NCBI RefSeq assembly: GCF_001676785.2
Contig: NZ_CP015910.2
Span: forward strand, 682,001 to 746,000
DNA from: Brachyspira hyodysenteriae ATCC 27164
GTDB taxonomy: Bacteria > Spirochaetota > Brachyspiria > Brachyspirales > Brachyspiraceae
DNA: 64,000 nucleotides
Direction of reading: 5' to 3'
Positions 17,459 to 26,438 of this stretch are shown piece after piece; position 1 is the stretch's first letter, and each line of letters opens with the position of its first letter. The notes beneath the pieces were generated by a model. The model was not told where the DNA came from, did no database searches, and saw nothing but the letters and a program-made list of their open reading frames with translations. The position numbers and the translations under genes are program-made.

Positions 17459-18214
17459 TTATTTCATTGATAGAGTAGCCCAAAAAGTAGGTATATTATA
17501 TTCATGAAGTATACCGTATCCGTTTGTATCTTCATATATGTCAATTAGTTTGAATCCGGCTTTTAATTGTCCTCTTATCTGTTCTTCTATTGTATGTGAA
17601 AATTGAATGCCGTCATTGTTTTTTATAGCATTCTCTAATAGTTTATTATCTTTCAAAGGATTAAAAGGAAGTTTGTATTTTATTTCTTTTTCATTTTCTG
17701 AATTTTCATCAAATATAAAATTTATTCCATTATCCAATCCGGACATAAGTATTCCGCCTTTTTTTAAAACTCTAAAGCATTCTTTCCATACATGCATAAC
17801 ATCTTCTATATAGCAATTAGATACAGGATGAAAAATTATATCGAAACTTTCATCGTCAAATGGAAATGTTTTAGACATATCAGATTTTACCAAATTTATA
17901 TTATAATTTTCTCTTTTAGATACTAATAAATCGCTGTCTATTTGTTTTTGAGAATAATCCATTAAAGTGCATATTGATCCATTAGCAGCAAAAATAGGCA
18001 TCTGCTGTCCTCCTCCTGAAGCAAGTCCTAAAACTTTTTTATCTTTCAAATCAGGATACCATTCTTTAGGAACAGGTTTTGTTGGGGTGAGTAGCATATT
18101 CCATTTACCATTCTTAGCTTCTAAAAAAGTTTCATGCTTTATAGGTTTTCCCCATTCCCAACCTTCATCTATCCATTTATCTATGGTTTTGGAATTGATA
18201 TCAGTATATTCCAT
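17459..18214 (-). CDS. class I SAM-dependent methyltransferase
   Basis: 251 residues. The Rossmann motif I is VLGLASGGGQQ near residue 55. An acidic motif II (LMDYS), then DMSKTFPFDDESFDIIFHP and the motif near FRVLKKGGILMSG, are typical of Methyltransf_11-type enzymes. Substrate is unknown. It is the last gene of a leftward run pfkA, glycosyltransferase-like, methyltransferase, with 18 bases from the gene before. No membrane segment. Confidence 0.82.
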   Translation of the reverse strand: MEYTDINSKTIDKWIDEGWEWGKPIKHETFLEAKNGKWNMLLTPTKPVPKEWYPDLKDKKVLGLASGGGQQMPIFAANGSICTLMDYSQKQIDSDLLVSKRENYNINLVKSDMSKTFPFDDESFDIIFHPVSNCYIEDVMHVWKECFRVLKKGGILMSGLDNGINFIFDENSENEKEIKYKLPFNPLKDNKLLENAIKNNDGIQFSHTIEEQIRGQLKAGFKLIDIYEDTNGYGILHEYNIPTFWATLSMK

Positions 18215-18232
18215 TTATTATCCGTATTTTTA

Positions 18233-18991
18233 TTAACTATTTGAAGGGATAGTTTGTTTATCTTTTTTAGTTGTAAGTTTTTCAAATAAAACTAATATCC
18301 AGAATCTTAGATAATCAATATATAAAAATATTCTAAATATATTCTTTTTAGTGTAGAATGATTCATATTTATTTTTATTTAATATTTCCATACTAGGAGC
18401 TTTTATTTTTCCGGCAAAACTATCTAATGGTCTTTTGAAAGGAATGAAAAATTTCATGTCTAAATTTTGTTTATTATTATTGAACCAATACAAAGATTTT
18501 TTGAATTCCATATACATTAAAAATACATCCGGTTCTATCTTTTTGAATCCTATAAATGCTTTATCTAATTCTTCTTTATCTTTGGTATTTTGATAATTAC
18601 CAAGCATATAAATACCAGGATATATCTTTTTAATTTTTTCAGATATTGTAAAGAAATACTTTTCTTCATCTCCAAATAAAAACATAGACATCTTTTTCTG
18701 CTCTATATAATCGAGTACTTTTGAAAATAAAATAAATTCATTAATATAATTTATTTCTTCTTTATGAATAAATTTATAAGCTTTGGCTATAGATGGATGT
18801 GCTGCAATTACTAAAGATGCATTTTTTATTATTTCTTTTAATTTTTTATTGTATCTTATTTTCAGTAATTGATGCACATCCAAAGATATTATGAGTATGT
18901 TTTTTCCATATTTGAGGTAGTCAAGTATTTCTTCAAGACTAACTTGGAAACTATCTATTCTTATTCCTAAAATGGATTTATTTTGTATCAT
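18233..18991 (-). CDS. WecG/TagA/CpsF-like glycosyltransferase, divergent
   Basis: 252 residues. The layout follows the WecG/TagA/CpsF family: N-terminal ILGIRIDSF..SLEEILDYL, a HQLLKIRYNKKLKEIIKNASLVIA block, FLFGDEEKYFFTISEKIKKIYPGI, and PDVFLMYMEFKKSLYW where family members have the GxPKQE block. That last block and the usual early Asp-Gly are not conserved. It may be an inactive or altered family member, perhaps acting on a lipid-linked envelope sugar. It lies 28 bases after pfkA. Confidence 0.6.
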   Translation of the reverse strand: MIQNKSILGIRIDSFQVSLEEILDYLKYGKNILIISLDVHQLLKIRYNKKLKEIIKNASLVIAAHPSIAKAYKFIHKEEINYINEFILFSKVLDYIEQKKMSMFLFGDEEKYFFTISEKIKKIYPGIYMLGNYQNTKDKEELDKAFIGFKKIEPDVFLMYMEFKKSLYWFNNNKQNLDMKFFIPFKRPLDSFAGKIKAPSMEILNKNKYESFYTKKNIFRIFLYIDYLRFWILVLFEKLTTKKDKQTIPSNS

Positions 18992-19019
18992 AATAAATTA
19001 TAGCCTTTATTTTTTATTA

Positions 19020-20000
19020 TTATATAGCAAGTGTTCTGCATAATGCCAAGTCTATAGGATCTACTTTAGGCACTTTTTTTACAGCATCAGTTAAAGGAGT
19101 ATAAGTATATTCGCCTTTCCATATTCCTACAGCAACATTTTTCTTTCCTTCCAATAAAGCTTTAACAGCGATATAACCAAATCTTGCAGCCATCAAACGT
19201 TCTCTTGAAGTAGGAGAACCTCCTCTTTGCATGTGTCCTAATATAGTAACACGAGTATCAAAACCTGTTTTACCTTCTATTTGTTTAGCAACTTCCATAG
19301 CTCCACCGGATTCATCTCCTTCGGCTACTACTATTATAGAAGATTTTTTACCTCTTTTTTTAGCAATTTGTAATTCTTCTACTATTTTATCCATATCAGT
19401 AGTAGTTTCAGGTATTAATATATCCTCAGCACCTGAAGCTATACCTACTTCTAAAGCAATATAACCAGCATGTCTTCCCATAACTTCTACAACAAAACAT
19501 CTTCCATGGCTTGTAGCTGTATCTCTTAATTTATCTATAGCATCCATTGCCACATTAACAGCAGTATCATAACCTATAGTATAATCTGTACCAAATATAT
19601 CATTATCTATTGTTCCTGGTATTGCTACTATAGGATATTCAGGGTGATGATTATAGAAATCTAATGCTCCTTTATAAGTTCCGTCTCCGCCTATAACAAT
19701 TAAAGCATCAATACCATGATATTTCATATTGTCTGCAGCTTTTTTCATACCTTCTTCTGTTTGGAATTCAGGAGATCTTGCTGAGAATAGTATAGTACCG
19801 CCATGATTAATGATGCCTCCTACGCTTCCTGCATTCATCTGATATACATCATTATACATAAGACCTTGGTATCCTTCTTTTATGCCCATTACTTCTAAAC
19901 CATTGGCTATTGCAGTTCTAACAACGCTTCTTATAGCAGGGTTCATTCCAGAAGCATCTCCTCCGCTTGTTAATACCCCAATTCTTTTTATATCAGCCAT
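19020..20000 (-). CDS. pfkA: ATP-dependent 6-phosphofructokinase
   Basis: 326 residues, the usual bacterial PfkA length. GGDASGMN (13-20), GGDGTY (104-109) and PGTIDNDIFGTDYTIGYDTA (128 on) are present. Gly after GGD and Gly in PGTIDND are the ATP-type residues; pyrophosphate-dependent enzymes carry Asp and Lys there. MGRHAGYIAL and MQRGGSPTSRERL complete the substrate site. It phosphorylates fructose 6-phosphate in glycolysis. AAAGGAG lies before the ATG, and it heads the leftward three-gene run. Confidence 0.95.
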   Translation of the reverse strand: MADIKRIGVLTSGGDASGMNPAIRSVVRTAIANGLEVMGIKEGYQGLMYNDVYQMNAGSVGGIINHGGTILFSARSPEFQTEEGMKKAADNMKYHGIDALIVIGGDGTYKGALDFYNHHPEYPIVAIPGTIDNDIFGTDYTIGYDTAVNVAMDAIDKLRDTATSHGRCFVVEVMGRHAGYIALEVGIASGAEDILIPETTTDMDKIVEELQIAKKRGKKSSIIVVAEGDESGGAMEVAKQIEGKTGFDTRVTILGHMQRGGSPTSRERLMAARFGYIAVKALLEGKKNVAVGIWKGEYTYTPLTDAVKKVPKVDPIDLALCRTLAI

Positions 20001-20142
20001 ATTAAAATAACTCCTTTATATTTTGATAATATTATAAAATTATATTATTGGTTTTTTTTTATTATTAATATATAATGTCTATATTATATAATAATAATAA
20101 AAGAATTGATATACATAAATATAAAAAAAATATAGCAGAAGT

Positions 20143-21507
20143 ATGGTAGAAAATAAAGAATATACTGAAATTATTAATATAATAGAGAATCAAAGATGGG
20201 ATAAACTCAAATATTTACTTGCTAGTATGCATGCTGCTGAAATAGTAGATATTATAAGAATATTAGATAGTGATAAAAATAGAAGTATAGTATTCAGGCT
20301 TTTATCAAGAGAAATGTCAGCTTATGTGTTCTCTGAATTAGAGCCGGAAGAACAGGAAAAAATTATAATCTCTATAAATGAGAATGAATTAAAAGAGCTT
20401 ATTCATGAGATGAGCCCTGACGACAGAACATCGCTTTTTGAAGAACTTCCCTCTGACATTACAAAAAAGATTTTTTCTTTGATGGGAGAAAAAGATCTAA
20501 ATATTACAAGGCAGTTATTAGGATATCCTGAAGATAGTATAGGTCGTATAATGACTCCTGAATATATAGATGTTCTTCCTGATTATACTGTTAAGCAAAC
20601 TTTAGAATATATTAGAAAATATGGTAAAGATTCTGAAACTTTTGAAGTTATATATGTAGTTCAAAAAGATGATACTTTAATTGGTTATATTTTGTTAAAA
20701 GATTTATTATTTGCAAGTCAAGATGATAAAATAGAAGATCTTATGCATACAGATATTATATATTTGTCAGTATATTCAGATCAGGAAGAAGCGGTTAGGG
20801 TAGGAAGGAAATACGATTTACTATATATACCTGTAGTTGATTCTAAAAATGCACTTATAGGTATTGTTACAATAGACGATATATTCGATATAGCTGAAGA
20901 AGAGGATACAGAGGATTTCCATAAATTGGGTGCTATTAGTATTGATGATGATTTCGACAGCAATATAAAACAGGCTAATCCTATAGTACTTTATAAGAGA
21001 AGGATATTTTGGCTTTTTGTTTTGGTATTTGTTAATATTGTATCAGGATATGTTATAGGAATGTTTGAAGAGACTATAAGTAAATATGTTTCTTTGATAT
21101 TTTTCTTACCATTGCTTATAGACAGTGCAGGAAATGCAGGGGCTCAGTCATCTACTCTCATAATAAGAAGTTTATCTGTGGGCGATGTTAAAAAAAGCGA
21201 TTGGCTTTTTATGCTTGGGAAAGAAATACTTGTTTCTACCACGCTTGGACTTACTATGAGCCTTGCTGTATCTTTGATTGCTGTTTTTAGGGGAGGATTA
21301 ATTATAGCATTAGTTGTATCTCTTTCTATGATATTGGTTGTTGTTATAGGTAGTTTGATAGGTTTATGTCTGCCGTTTTTATTTGTTAAGTTTAAAAAAG
21401 ACCCTACAACAAGCAGTGTGCCTCTTGTTACTTCTATATGTGATATCAGCGGTACTGCTATATATTTACTGCTTGCAACTACAATACTTTCTAACTTTTC
21501 TAAATAG
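20143..21507 (+). CDS. mgtE: MgtE magnesium transporter
   Basis: 454 residues in the standard three parts. A superhelical MgtE N domain comes first (about 20-130, with MSPDDRTSLFEELP). Two CBS domains follow (about 138-255), starting at the IGRIMTPEYIDV junction. The C-terminal pore domain has five membrane segments (about 287-452) including LLIDSAGNAGAQSSTLIIRSL, the conserved Mg-binding entrance. It is a Mg2+ channel gated by Mg2+ binding at the N and CBS domains. Single gene; no good ribosome site is visible. Confidence 0.94.
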   Translation: MVENKEYTEIINIIENQRWDKLKYLLASMHAAEIVDIIRILDSDKNRSIVFRLLSREMSAYVFSELEPEEQEKIIISINENELKELIHEMSPDDRTSLFEELPSDITKKIFSLMGEKDLNITRQLLGYPEDSIGRIMTPEYIDVLPDYTVKQTLEYIRKYGKDSETFEVIYVVQKDDTLIGYILLKDLLFASQDDKIEDLMHTDIIYLSVYSDQEEAVRVGRKYDLLYIPVVDSKNALIGIVTIDDIFDIAEEEDTEDFHKLGAISIDDDFDSNIKQANPIVLYKRRIFWLFVLVFVNIVSGYVIGMFEETISKYVSLIFFLPLLIDSAGNAGAQSSTLIIRSLSVGDVKKSDWLFMLGKEILVSTTLGLTMSLAVSLIAVFRGGLIIALVVSLSMILVVVIGSLIGLCLPFLFVKFKKDPTTSSVPLVTSICDISGTAIYLLLATTILSNFSK

Positions 21508-21546
21508 TTTTTATAATTAAAATAGTACAATGTTTTAATAATTAAT

Positions 21547-21600
21547 AAAAAAGCATATAGTTATTAATATTTTTTCATTATCAATTAATAAACTATATGC
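21547..21600 (-). terminator. terminator after the NSS symporter gene
   Basis: Arms around GCATATAGTT and AACTATATGC extend to about 16 bp with one bulge. On the minus strand a run of six T follows. Confidence 0.7.
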
Positions 21601-21616
21601 ATATTAATCTAAAAAA

Positions 21617-23011
21617 TCATTTCAAGAAAAATCTGTTAATATATTCATATAAAAATATTGCTAATACTATAAAAGGAAGTATATAACTAATATAGAATCT
21701 TAATTGACGAGGGAATTTGATGCCTTCTCCTGTATTAGCTTCTTTTAAAAAGTTATCGAATCCCCATCCAAAATCTCTTGTGCAGAAGAATAGAGTTACC
21801 AAAGCACCTAAAGGAAGTATATTATTTGATACTATAAAATCTAGTAAATCCATTATAACAGTACCTTCCCCGAGAGGATTTATATTAGATAGTATATTAA
21901 ATCCTAAAGTTGTTGGCAGACTAAGTATGAATAACATTACAAATAATATAATAGAAGTTTTTTGTCTTGTAATTTTGAATTTATCCATAATAAATGAATA
22001 TATATTTTCTAATACACCTATTATAGTAGTAAGGGCTGCCATTGCTAGGAATAGGAAGAATAATGCTCCCCATAATCTTCCAAGAGGCATAGAATTAAAT
22101 ATATTAGGTAAAGTAACAAAAGCAAGTCCAGCACCTTCACCAGGATTTACACCAAAAGCAAAACATGCTGGGAAAACTACTAGTCCTGCAAATAAAGCCA
22201 CCATAGTATCCAATGCTATAATTATTAATGCTTCTCCTGTAAGAGATTGTTTTTTATCTATATAGCTTCCGAATATAGCCATTCCGCCCTGACCTACACT
22301 TAAAGAGAAAAATGCCTGTCCAATAGCAGCATAAAATATTCCTATGAATCCTGTAAGTCCGTTTCCAAATAATTTATTTAAATCTGGCACCAAATAGAAT
22401 TTTAATCCTTCTATAGCTCCTTTTAAAGTTAATGCTCTGATTATAAGAAGCATTAAAAGTGCAAACAATGATATCATCATAAATTTACTTGCTCTTTCTA
22501 CGCCTTTCTCAAGTCCGAAAGAACATATTATTATACCTATCAATAAACTTATTCCCATCCATAATGTTAATGTAGAAGCACTTCCCAAAACTCCGTTAAA
22601 GAAATTACCAACTTCATTTGCATTAAGTCCTTCAAATCTTCCTGAAAGCATAAAGTAAAAGTATGATAAACACCATCCGCATATAGTTGTATAAAACAGC
22701 ATAAGAAGAACATTACCAAGTATTTGAACATATCCTATTTTATGCCAATTATGTCCTCTCTTTTCGAGTTTTTGAAAAGATGTTGCTATATCATGTCCGC
22801 CTGCTCTTCCAACAGCGAATTCCATTACCATAGGAGCTACACCTAATATGATTATTGATATGATATATAATATTACAAAAGCACCTCCGCCGTATTGTCC
22901 TGTTATATATGGAAATCTCCAAACATTACCCATACCGACCGCACAGCCGGCAGATACCAGTATAAATCCGAATCTGCTTCCTAGTTTTTCTCTTTTTTTC
23001 ACGGTATACAC
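21617..23011 (-). CDS. sodium-dependent symporter of the NSS/SNF family
   Basis: 464 residues with about eleven membrane segments. The first carries AGCAVGMGNVWRFPY (21-35), the unwound sodium/substrate site of neurotransmitter:sodium symporters. The GGAFVILYI and Gln/Ser-rich FYAAIGQAFFSLSVGQGGM segments fit too. Bacterial members import amino acids with sodium; the specific substrate cannot be told. The short-loop form matches bacterial Tyt1/MhsT-like proteins. A structured repeat element lies directly upstream. Confidence 0.9.
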   Translation of the reverse strand: MYTVKKREKLGSRFGFILVSAGCAVGMGNVWRFPYITGQYGGGAFVILYIISIIILGVAPMVMEFAVGRAGGHDIATSFQKLEKRGHNWHKIGYVQILGNVLLMLFYTTICGWCLSYFYFMLSGRFEGLNANEVGNFFNGVLGSASTLTLWMGISLLIGIIICSFGLEKGVERASKFMMISLFALLMLLIIRALTLKGAIEGLKFYLVPDLNKLFGNGLTGFIGIFYAAIGQAFFSLSVGQGGMAIFGSYIDKKQSLTGEALIIIALDTMVALFAGLVVFPACFAFGVNPGEGAGLAFVTLPNIFNSMPLGRLWGALFFLFLAMAALTTIIGVLENIYSFIMDKFKITRQKTSIILFVMLFILSLPTTLGFNILSNINPLGEGTVIMDLLDFIVSNNILPLGALVTLFFCTRDFGWGFDNFLKEANTGEGIKFPRQLRFYISYILPFIVLAIFLYEYINRFFLK

Positions 23012-23097
23012 TCCAAATGATTATGACAATTTTTATTTAGATTATACTATATATTATAAATTATTAAAACTTATAATCATAAAATTTTATTCACATA

Positions 23098-23409
23098 CCC
23101 CGCCCTTTATTTTTTAAGTATAATTTACAATTTATAATTTAAATTATATTTGCTGCTATATTAGAAATTTCAGCGCCCGCCCAAATTGGAATTAGGTTTA
23201 AAAAAAATTATTTAACGCACGGTGAGCTTAGCTACAAATATAATTTAAATTGCATTGTTAATTTGTCTATATTTTTTATTTCGTTTAGCGTGCGTTGAGT
23301 AGATATTAATTTTAATAAAAACTAGGGTGGGGCACTATATTTTCTTTATAGGCTATAAGGAATAGAAAGTAAAAATTTTATATTAAATCGATAAAGAAAA
23401 AGGGTGGGG
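23098..23409 (+). repeat. nested inverted-repeat element, copy 1
   Basis: About 312 bases built of three nested complementary arm pairs. Outer: CCCCGCCCTTT (23098) with AAAGGGTGGGG (23399). Middle: CCCGCCC (about 23175) with GGGTGGG (23325). Inner: AACGCACG (23214) with CGTGCGTT (23289), followed by GAGTAGATAT. In outer and middle pairs the single mismatch is G opposite T, so a rightward RNA could pair fully. Copy 2 at 32400-32703 has the same order, with inner arms also 75 bases apart. It fills most of the 426-base gap 23012-23437 and contains no gene I can see. Confidence 0.8.
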
Positions 23410-23437
23410 AGTTAGAGTAAAGTTAATTTTTATTAAT

Positions 23438-24034
23438 TTATTTTGATGAGTATATCTCTTTTATTTTAATTTCATCATAAAAAGAAATTCTGTATGAATA
23501 ATGCTTCATAACATTTTCTAAAGTATCCAAATCAGGCTTTATATATAATGATACACTTGCAAGCTCCGAAGACCACCAAATTATATACTCTTCAAAAGGT
23601 TTTTTATAAAATGAATAATGCTTTACATCTGTTTTTGTTATTTGACCATATTGAAAAGTAAGCTCTTCTTTTATATTGTTAATGTCGGCCATAGTTACAG
23701 GATTGTAGAATGAAGGATTATTATATATATCACCTATATGATTGCATATCTCTATTCTATAAAGTTCATTATTGTAGAAATATAAATAATATGCTAATTT
23801 TTGAGTATCATTTTTATATATATTAAGAACAGTATTATTTTTTAATTCAAATGATTCAAAAAAATCAGCATATACATTTAGATTATAATTAGTAATTTTA
23901 TTATCAGCTTCTTCAATGCTCATTCCAAATTTCAAATCTTTATAACCATTTAGGTCAAAAAGCTCAGGCAATTGAGCAAATACTATATTTATGTTGATTA
24001 ATAAAATTACTATTATATATTTTATATATTTCAT
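23438..24034 (-). CDS. secreted protein of unknown function
   Basis: 198 residues. The signal peptide MKYIKYIIVILLININIVFA is followed by a segment with LKFGMSIEEADNKI, a motif seen in many small periplasmic proteins of unknown function in which a short helix follows a 'fGms' turn. Several amphipathic strands follow. No catalytic motif. The start overlaps the stop of the LOG-family gene by four bases (ATGA), so translation is probably coupled. Confidence 0.6.
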   Translation of the reverse strand: MKYIKYIIVILLININIVFAQLPELFDLNGYKDLKFGMSIEEADNKITNYNLNVYADFFESFELKNNTVLNIYKNDTQKLAYYLYFYNNELYRIEICNHIGDIYNNPSFYNPVTMADINNIKEELTFQYGQITKTDVKHYSFYKKPFEEYIIWWSSELASVSLYIKPDLDTLENVMKHYSYRISFYDEIKIKEIYSSK

Positions 24035-24696
24035 TTTTGTTTATTGCTATGAAAAGAATTAATTATATCTAAAGCAGCCTGAGGAGTTTCTGCATATTTT
24101 ATTAAATTTAAATCTTCAGGATCTATATAATTTTCTTTAATCATATCTTTTTTTATCCATTCTATTAAGTCAGTGTAATAACTAGAATTCATAACTATAA
24201 GAGGCATTCTGTCAAGAACTTTTGTCTGTATTAAAGTGAGAGTTTCAAACATTTCATCCATAGTACCGAATCCGCCTGGGAATATTATTACAGCTTTTGC
24301 GTATTTTAAGAACATCACTTTTCTAGCAAAGAAATATCTGAATTTTAATTCTTCTTTAACATAAGGATTAGTTTTCTGCTCAAAAGGCAGTTCTATACAT
24401 AAACCTATAGAACCTGCATTAGCATCGAAAGCACCTCTGTTTCCTGCTTCCATTATACCAGGACCGCCTCCTGTAATTATATCATATTTATTTTCTCCTA
24501 ATAATTTAGCTGTTTCATAAGCTAATTTATAGTGAGGATGATCTTGGGATGTTCTTGCACTTCCAAATATAGAAACAGCATTTTTGTAGTAGGACATGGT
24601 TTCAAATCCTTCTACAAATTCTCCCATTATTCTGAATATACGCCAAGATTCATTAGGCATATCAGAATTCTGTAATTCATAAACTTCTCTTCTCAT
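24031..24696 (-). CDS. LOG family protein (cytokinin riboside 5'-monophosphate phosphoribohydrolase-like)
   Basis: 221 residues. SIFGSARTS (42-50), GGGPGIMEA (76-84) and PGGFGTMDE (140-148) are the nucleotide-binding and catalytic blocks of LOG/TIGR00730 proteins, once called lysine decarboxylases. The family hydrolyses nucleoside 5'-monophosphates to base and ribose 5-phosphate. The bacterial role is probably nucleotide turnover. GGAAAA precedes the ATG. Part of a leftward run with two YbjQ genes before it and a secreted protein after it. Confidence 0.88.
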   Translation of the reverse strand: MRREVYELQNSDMPNESWRIFRIMGEFVEGFETMSYYKNAVSIFGSARTSQDHPHYKLAYETAKLLGENKYDIITGGGPGIMEAGNRGAFDANAGSIGLCIELPFEQKTNPYVKEELKFRYFFARKVMFLKYAKAVIIFPGGFGTMDEMFETLTLIQTKVLDRMPLIVMNSSYYTDLIEWIKKDMIKENYIDPEDLNLIKYAETPQAALDIINSFHSNKQK

Positions 24697-24715
24697 TAAT
24701 AAATTTTCCTTATAT

Positions 24716-25042
24716 TTATTTTATTATTACAGCAGTACCATAAGCAATAACTTCTGTAGTACCTTCCATTACAGATGAAGATGAATAATGTATTCCTATT
24801 ATAGCATTAGCACCTAGTTTTTTAGCTTCTTCTATCATTCTTTTAGTTGCTATTTCTCTAGCTTCATTAATCATCTCTGTATATCCCTCAACTTCACCGC
24901 CTACTATATTTTTAAGACCTGCAAGCAAATCTTTTCCTATATGTTTTGCCTGAGCTATATTTCCTTTAACCAAACCCAATAATTCATAATTATATCCATT
25001 AGGTAAATAATCAGCTGTAAATAATTTTATATCGTTATCCAT
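24716..25042 (-). CDS. YbjQ/UPF0145 family protein, copy 2
   Basis: 108 residues of a single YbjQ domain, a small pentamer-forming fold. ARE.ATKRM.EEAKKLGANAIIGI and the C-terminal strand EVIAYGTAVII are characteristic. Some call it a heavy-metal-binding domain, but no metal ligands are apparent here and its function is unknown. It is a tandem paralogue of the next gene upstream; the two stop and start 17 bases apart. Confidence 0.85.
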   Translation of the reverse strand: MDNDIKLFTADYLPNGYNYELLGLVKGNIAQAKHIGKDLLAGLKNIVGGEVEGYTEMINEAREIATKRMIEEAKKLGANAIIGIHYSSSSVMEGTTEVIAYGTAVIIK

Positions 25043-25058
25043 TTTTACTCCTCATAAA

Positions 25059-25385
25059 TTATTTCAATACAATAGCAGTACCATAAGCAACAACTTCTAC
25101 AGTTCCAGGAAGTACAGAAGATGAAGAAAAATTAATTCCTATTATAGCATTAGCATTTAATTTTTTAGCTTCTTCCAACATTCTTTTTGTAGCTATTTCT
25201 CTAGCTTCATTAAGCATTTCAGTGTAACTTTCAACTTCACCACCTACTATATTTTTAAGACCTGCAAGTAAATCTTTTCCAACATGCTTAGCTAAAGATA
25301 CATTTCCTTTAACTAATCCTAACATTTCATAATTATAATTGCTTGGTAAGTAATTAACAGTAAACATTTTAATATCAGCACTCAT
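25059..25385 (-). CDS. YbjQ/UPF0145 family protein, copy 1
   Basis: 108 residues, the same length as its neighbour and differing mainly at conservative positions (FTVNYLPSNYNYEMLGLVKG here, FTADYLPNGYNYELLGLVKG there). Both keep GKDLLAGLKNIVGGEVE. A recent tandem duplication. AGGAG precedes the ATG. It is the first gene of the leftward group ending with the secreted protein at 23438. Confidence 0.85.
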   Translation of the reverse strand: MSADIKMFTVNYLPSNYNYEMLGLVKGNVSLAKHVGKDLLAGLKNIVGGEVESYTEMLNEAREIATKRMLEEAKKLNANAIIGINFSSSSVLPGTVEVVAYGTAIVLK

Positions 25386-25514
25386 TTGTGAATCTCCTAT
25401 ATGTATTATAGTATATTATAAAATATTATGTTAATTTCTCGGAAAAGTATAAATATACTTAATGATTTTTTATAATAATGATTATGATTAAAAATTTTTA
25501 TAATGAAGACTATA

Positions 25515-25552
25515 AAAAAGGGTTACTGCAGTATAAACTACAATAACCCTTT
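25515..25552 (-). terminator. terminator after the NPELF-repeat secreted gene
   Basis: AAAGGGTTA and TAACCCTTT arms around an internal paired region, with a T-run on the minus strand. Confidence 0.8.
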
Positions 25553-25582
25553 CTATGTTTTATTATTCATTAATTAATATTT

Positions 25583-26104
25583 TTATTTCATTATACCCCA
25601 TTCTTTCCATAATCCAACAGTGTAATTTTCTTCTTTCTGAGAAACATCAGTATTTATGAATTGACTATTAGAAGTAGAATTAAACAAAGATTCTTTACTA
25701 TAGCCTGAATTGAACAAGAATTCAGTTTGAGAAGGTGCATTGATGAATAGTTCTAATTTTTGATCATCTAATAATATATTAATAAATAATTCTGGATTTT
25801 GATTAATAATATTAAATAGCTCAGGGTTATTTTCAAGAACTGTGAACAATTGAGGGTTTTTTTCCATATTATTAAATAATATATTTGCCTCTTTTTCAGA
25901 TTTAAACAATTGACTATTATTTTCTAAAAAAGAAAATAAATATTCATTTTCATTAACTGTATTAAATGTAATAGGATATCCCTTTTCCTTCAACCAGTCT
26001 ATCACTGAGTCAGGTATATTATTTTTAGCAACACCGCTTTGAGCATAACAGAATAATGAGAATAATAAAACAAATAAAAATAAGAAAATTATAAACTTTT
26101 TCAT
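25583..26104 (-). CDS. secreted protein with NPELF-type repeats and LWKEWGIMK tail
   Basis: 173 residues. The signal peptide MKKFIIFLFLFVLLFSLFCY is followed by a short helix and then a run of ten-residue units (NPQLFTVLEN, NPELFNIINQ, NPELFINILL), with looser units on either side. The C-terminus VGLWKEWGIMK is shared almost exactly with the gene at 26557-26835, which also has a very similar signal peptide. The middle of the two proteins is unrelated. No family is recognised. AGGAGG precedes the ATG, and the gene ends at its own terminator. Confidence 0.6.
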   Translation of the reverse strand: MKKFIIFLFLFVLLFSLFCYAQSGVAKNNIPDSVIDWLKEKGYPITFNTVNENEYLFSFLENNSQLFKSEKEANILFNNMEKNPQLFTVLENNPELFNIINQNPELFINILLDDQKLELFINAPSQTEFLFNSGYSKESLFNSTSNSQFINTDVSQKEENYTVGLWKEWGIMK

Positions 26105-26333
26105 TGTGATTCCTCCTATATGATAAAAGTTTTAATTATATTTTATAAATATTAAATAAAAAAATCAATATCAAAATATTTTTATATTTATAATATTTTG
26201 ATAAAAATCCCTTTATTTAAAAAACAAAAATATAATACATTTGTCAAAAAAATAATAAATTATTATATAAATTTTTGTTATTTTTTATGATGATAAACTA
26301 ATAATTCTATACGATTTACTTTATTTTAAAAAA

Positions 26334-26365
26334 ATAGGATTGCAATTTTGATATTGCAATCCTTA
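26334..26365 (-). terminator. terminator following the 12-codon mini-ORF
   Basis: AGGATTGCAAT and ATTGCAATCCT are perfect arms with a short loop. On the minus strand a T7 run follows. Confidence 0.82.
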
Positions 26366-26399
26366 CAACCATTTCTAATTTACAAAAAATTGATGTTAA

Positions 26400-26438
26400 T
26401 TAGAATAGGAATAGGAATAAAAAAAATAATTTTTTCAT
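26400..26438 (-). CDS. 12-residue hydrophobic mini-ORF or gene remnant
   Basis: On the minus strand AGGAGG (26447-26452) sits eight bases before an ATG that encodes MKKLFFLFLFLF and stops. A strong terminator follows at once. The peptide looks like the first half of the signal peptides of the genes at 25583 and 26557. It may be the remnant of a third family member that lost its body, or a true tiny hydrophobic peptide or leader. The rest of the 452-base gap 26105-26556 is A/T-rich with nothing else recognisable. Confidence 0.4.
   Translation of the reverse strand: MKKLFFLFLFLF

Noticed and set aside
21717-22265. Open frame of 182 codons on the plus strand
   Set aside because: It is antisense to the NSS symporter gene, Pro/Ser/Asn-rich with no ribosome site; the minus-strand protein is clearly conserved.
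23098-23409. Nested repeat as a CRISPR array or insertion sequence
   Set aside because: There is no regular repeat-spacer unit and no transposase frame; total length is about 310 bases.
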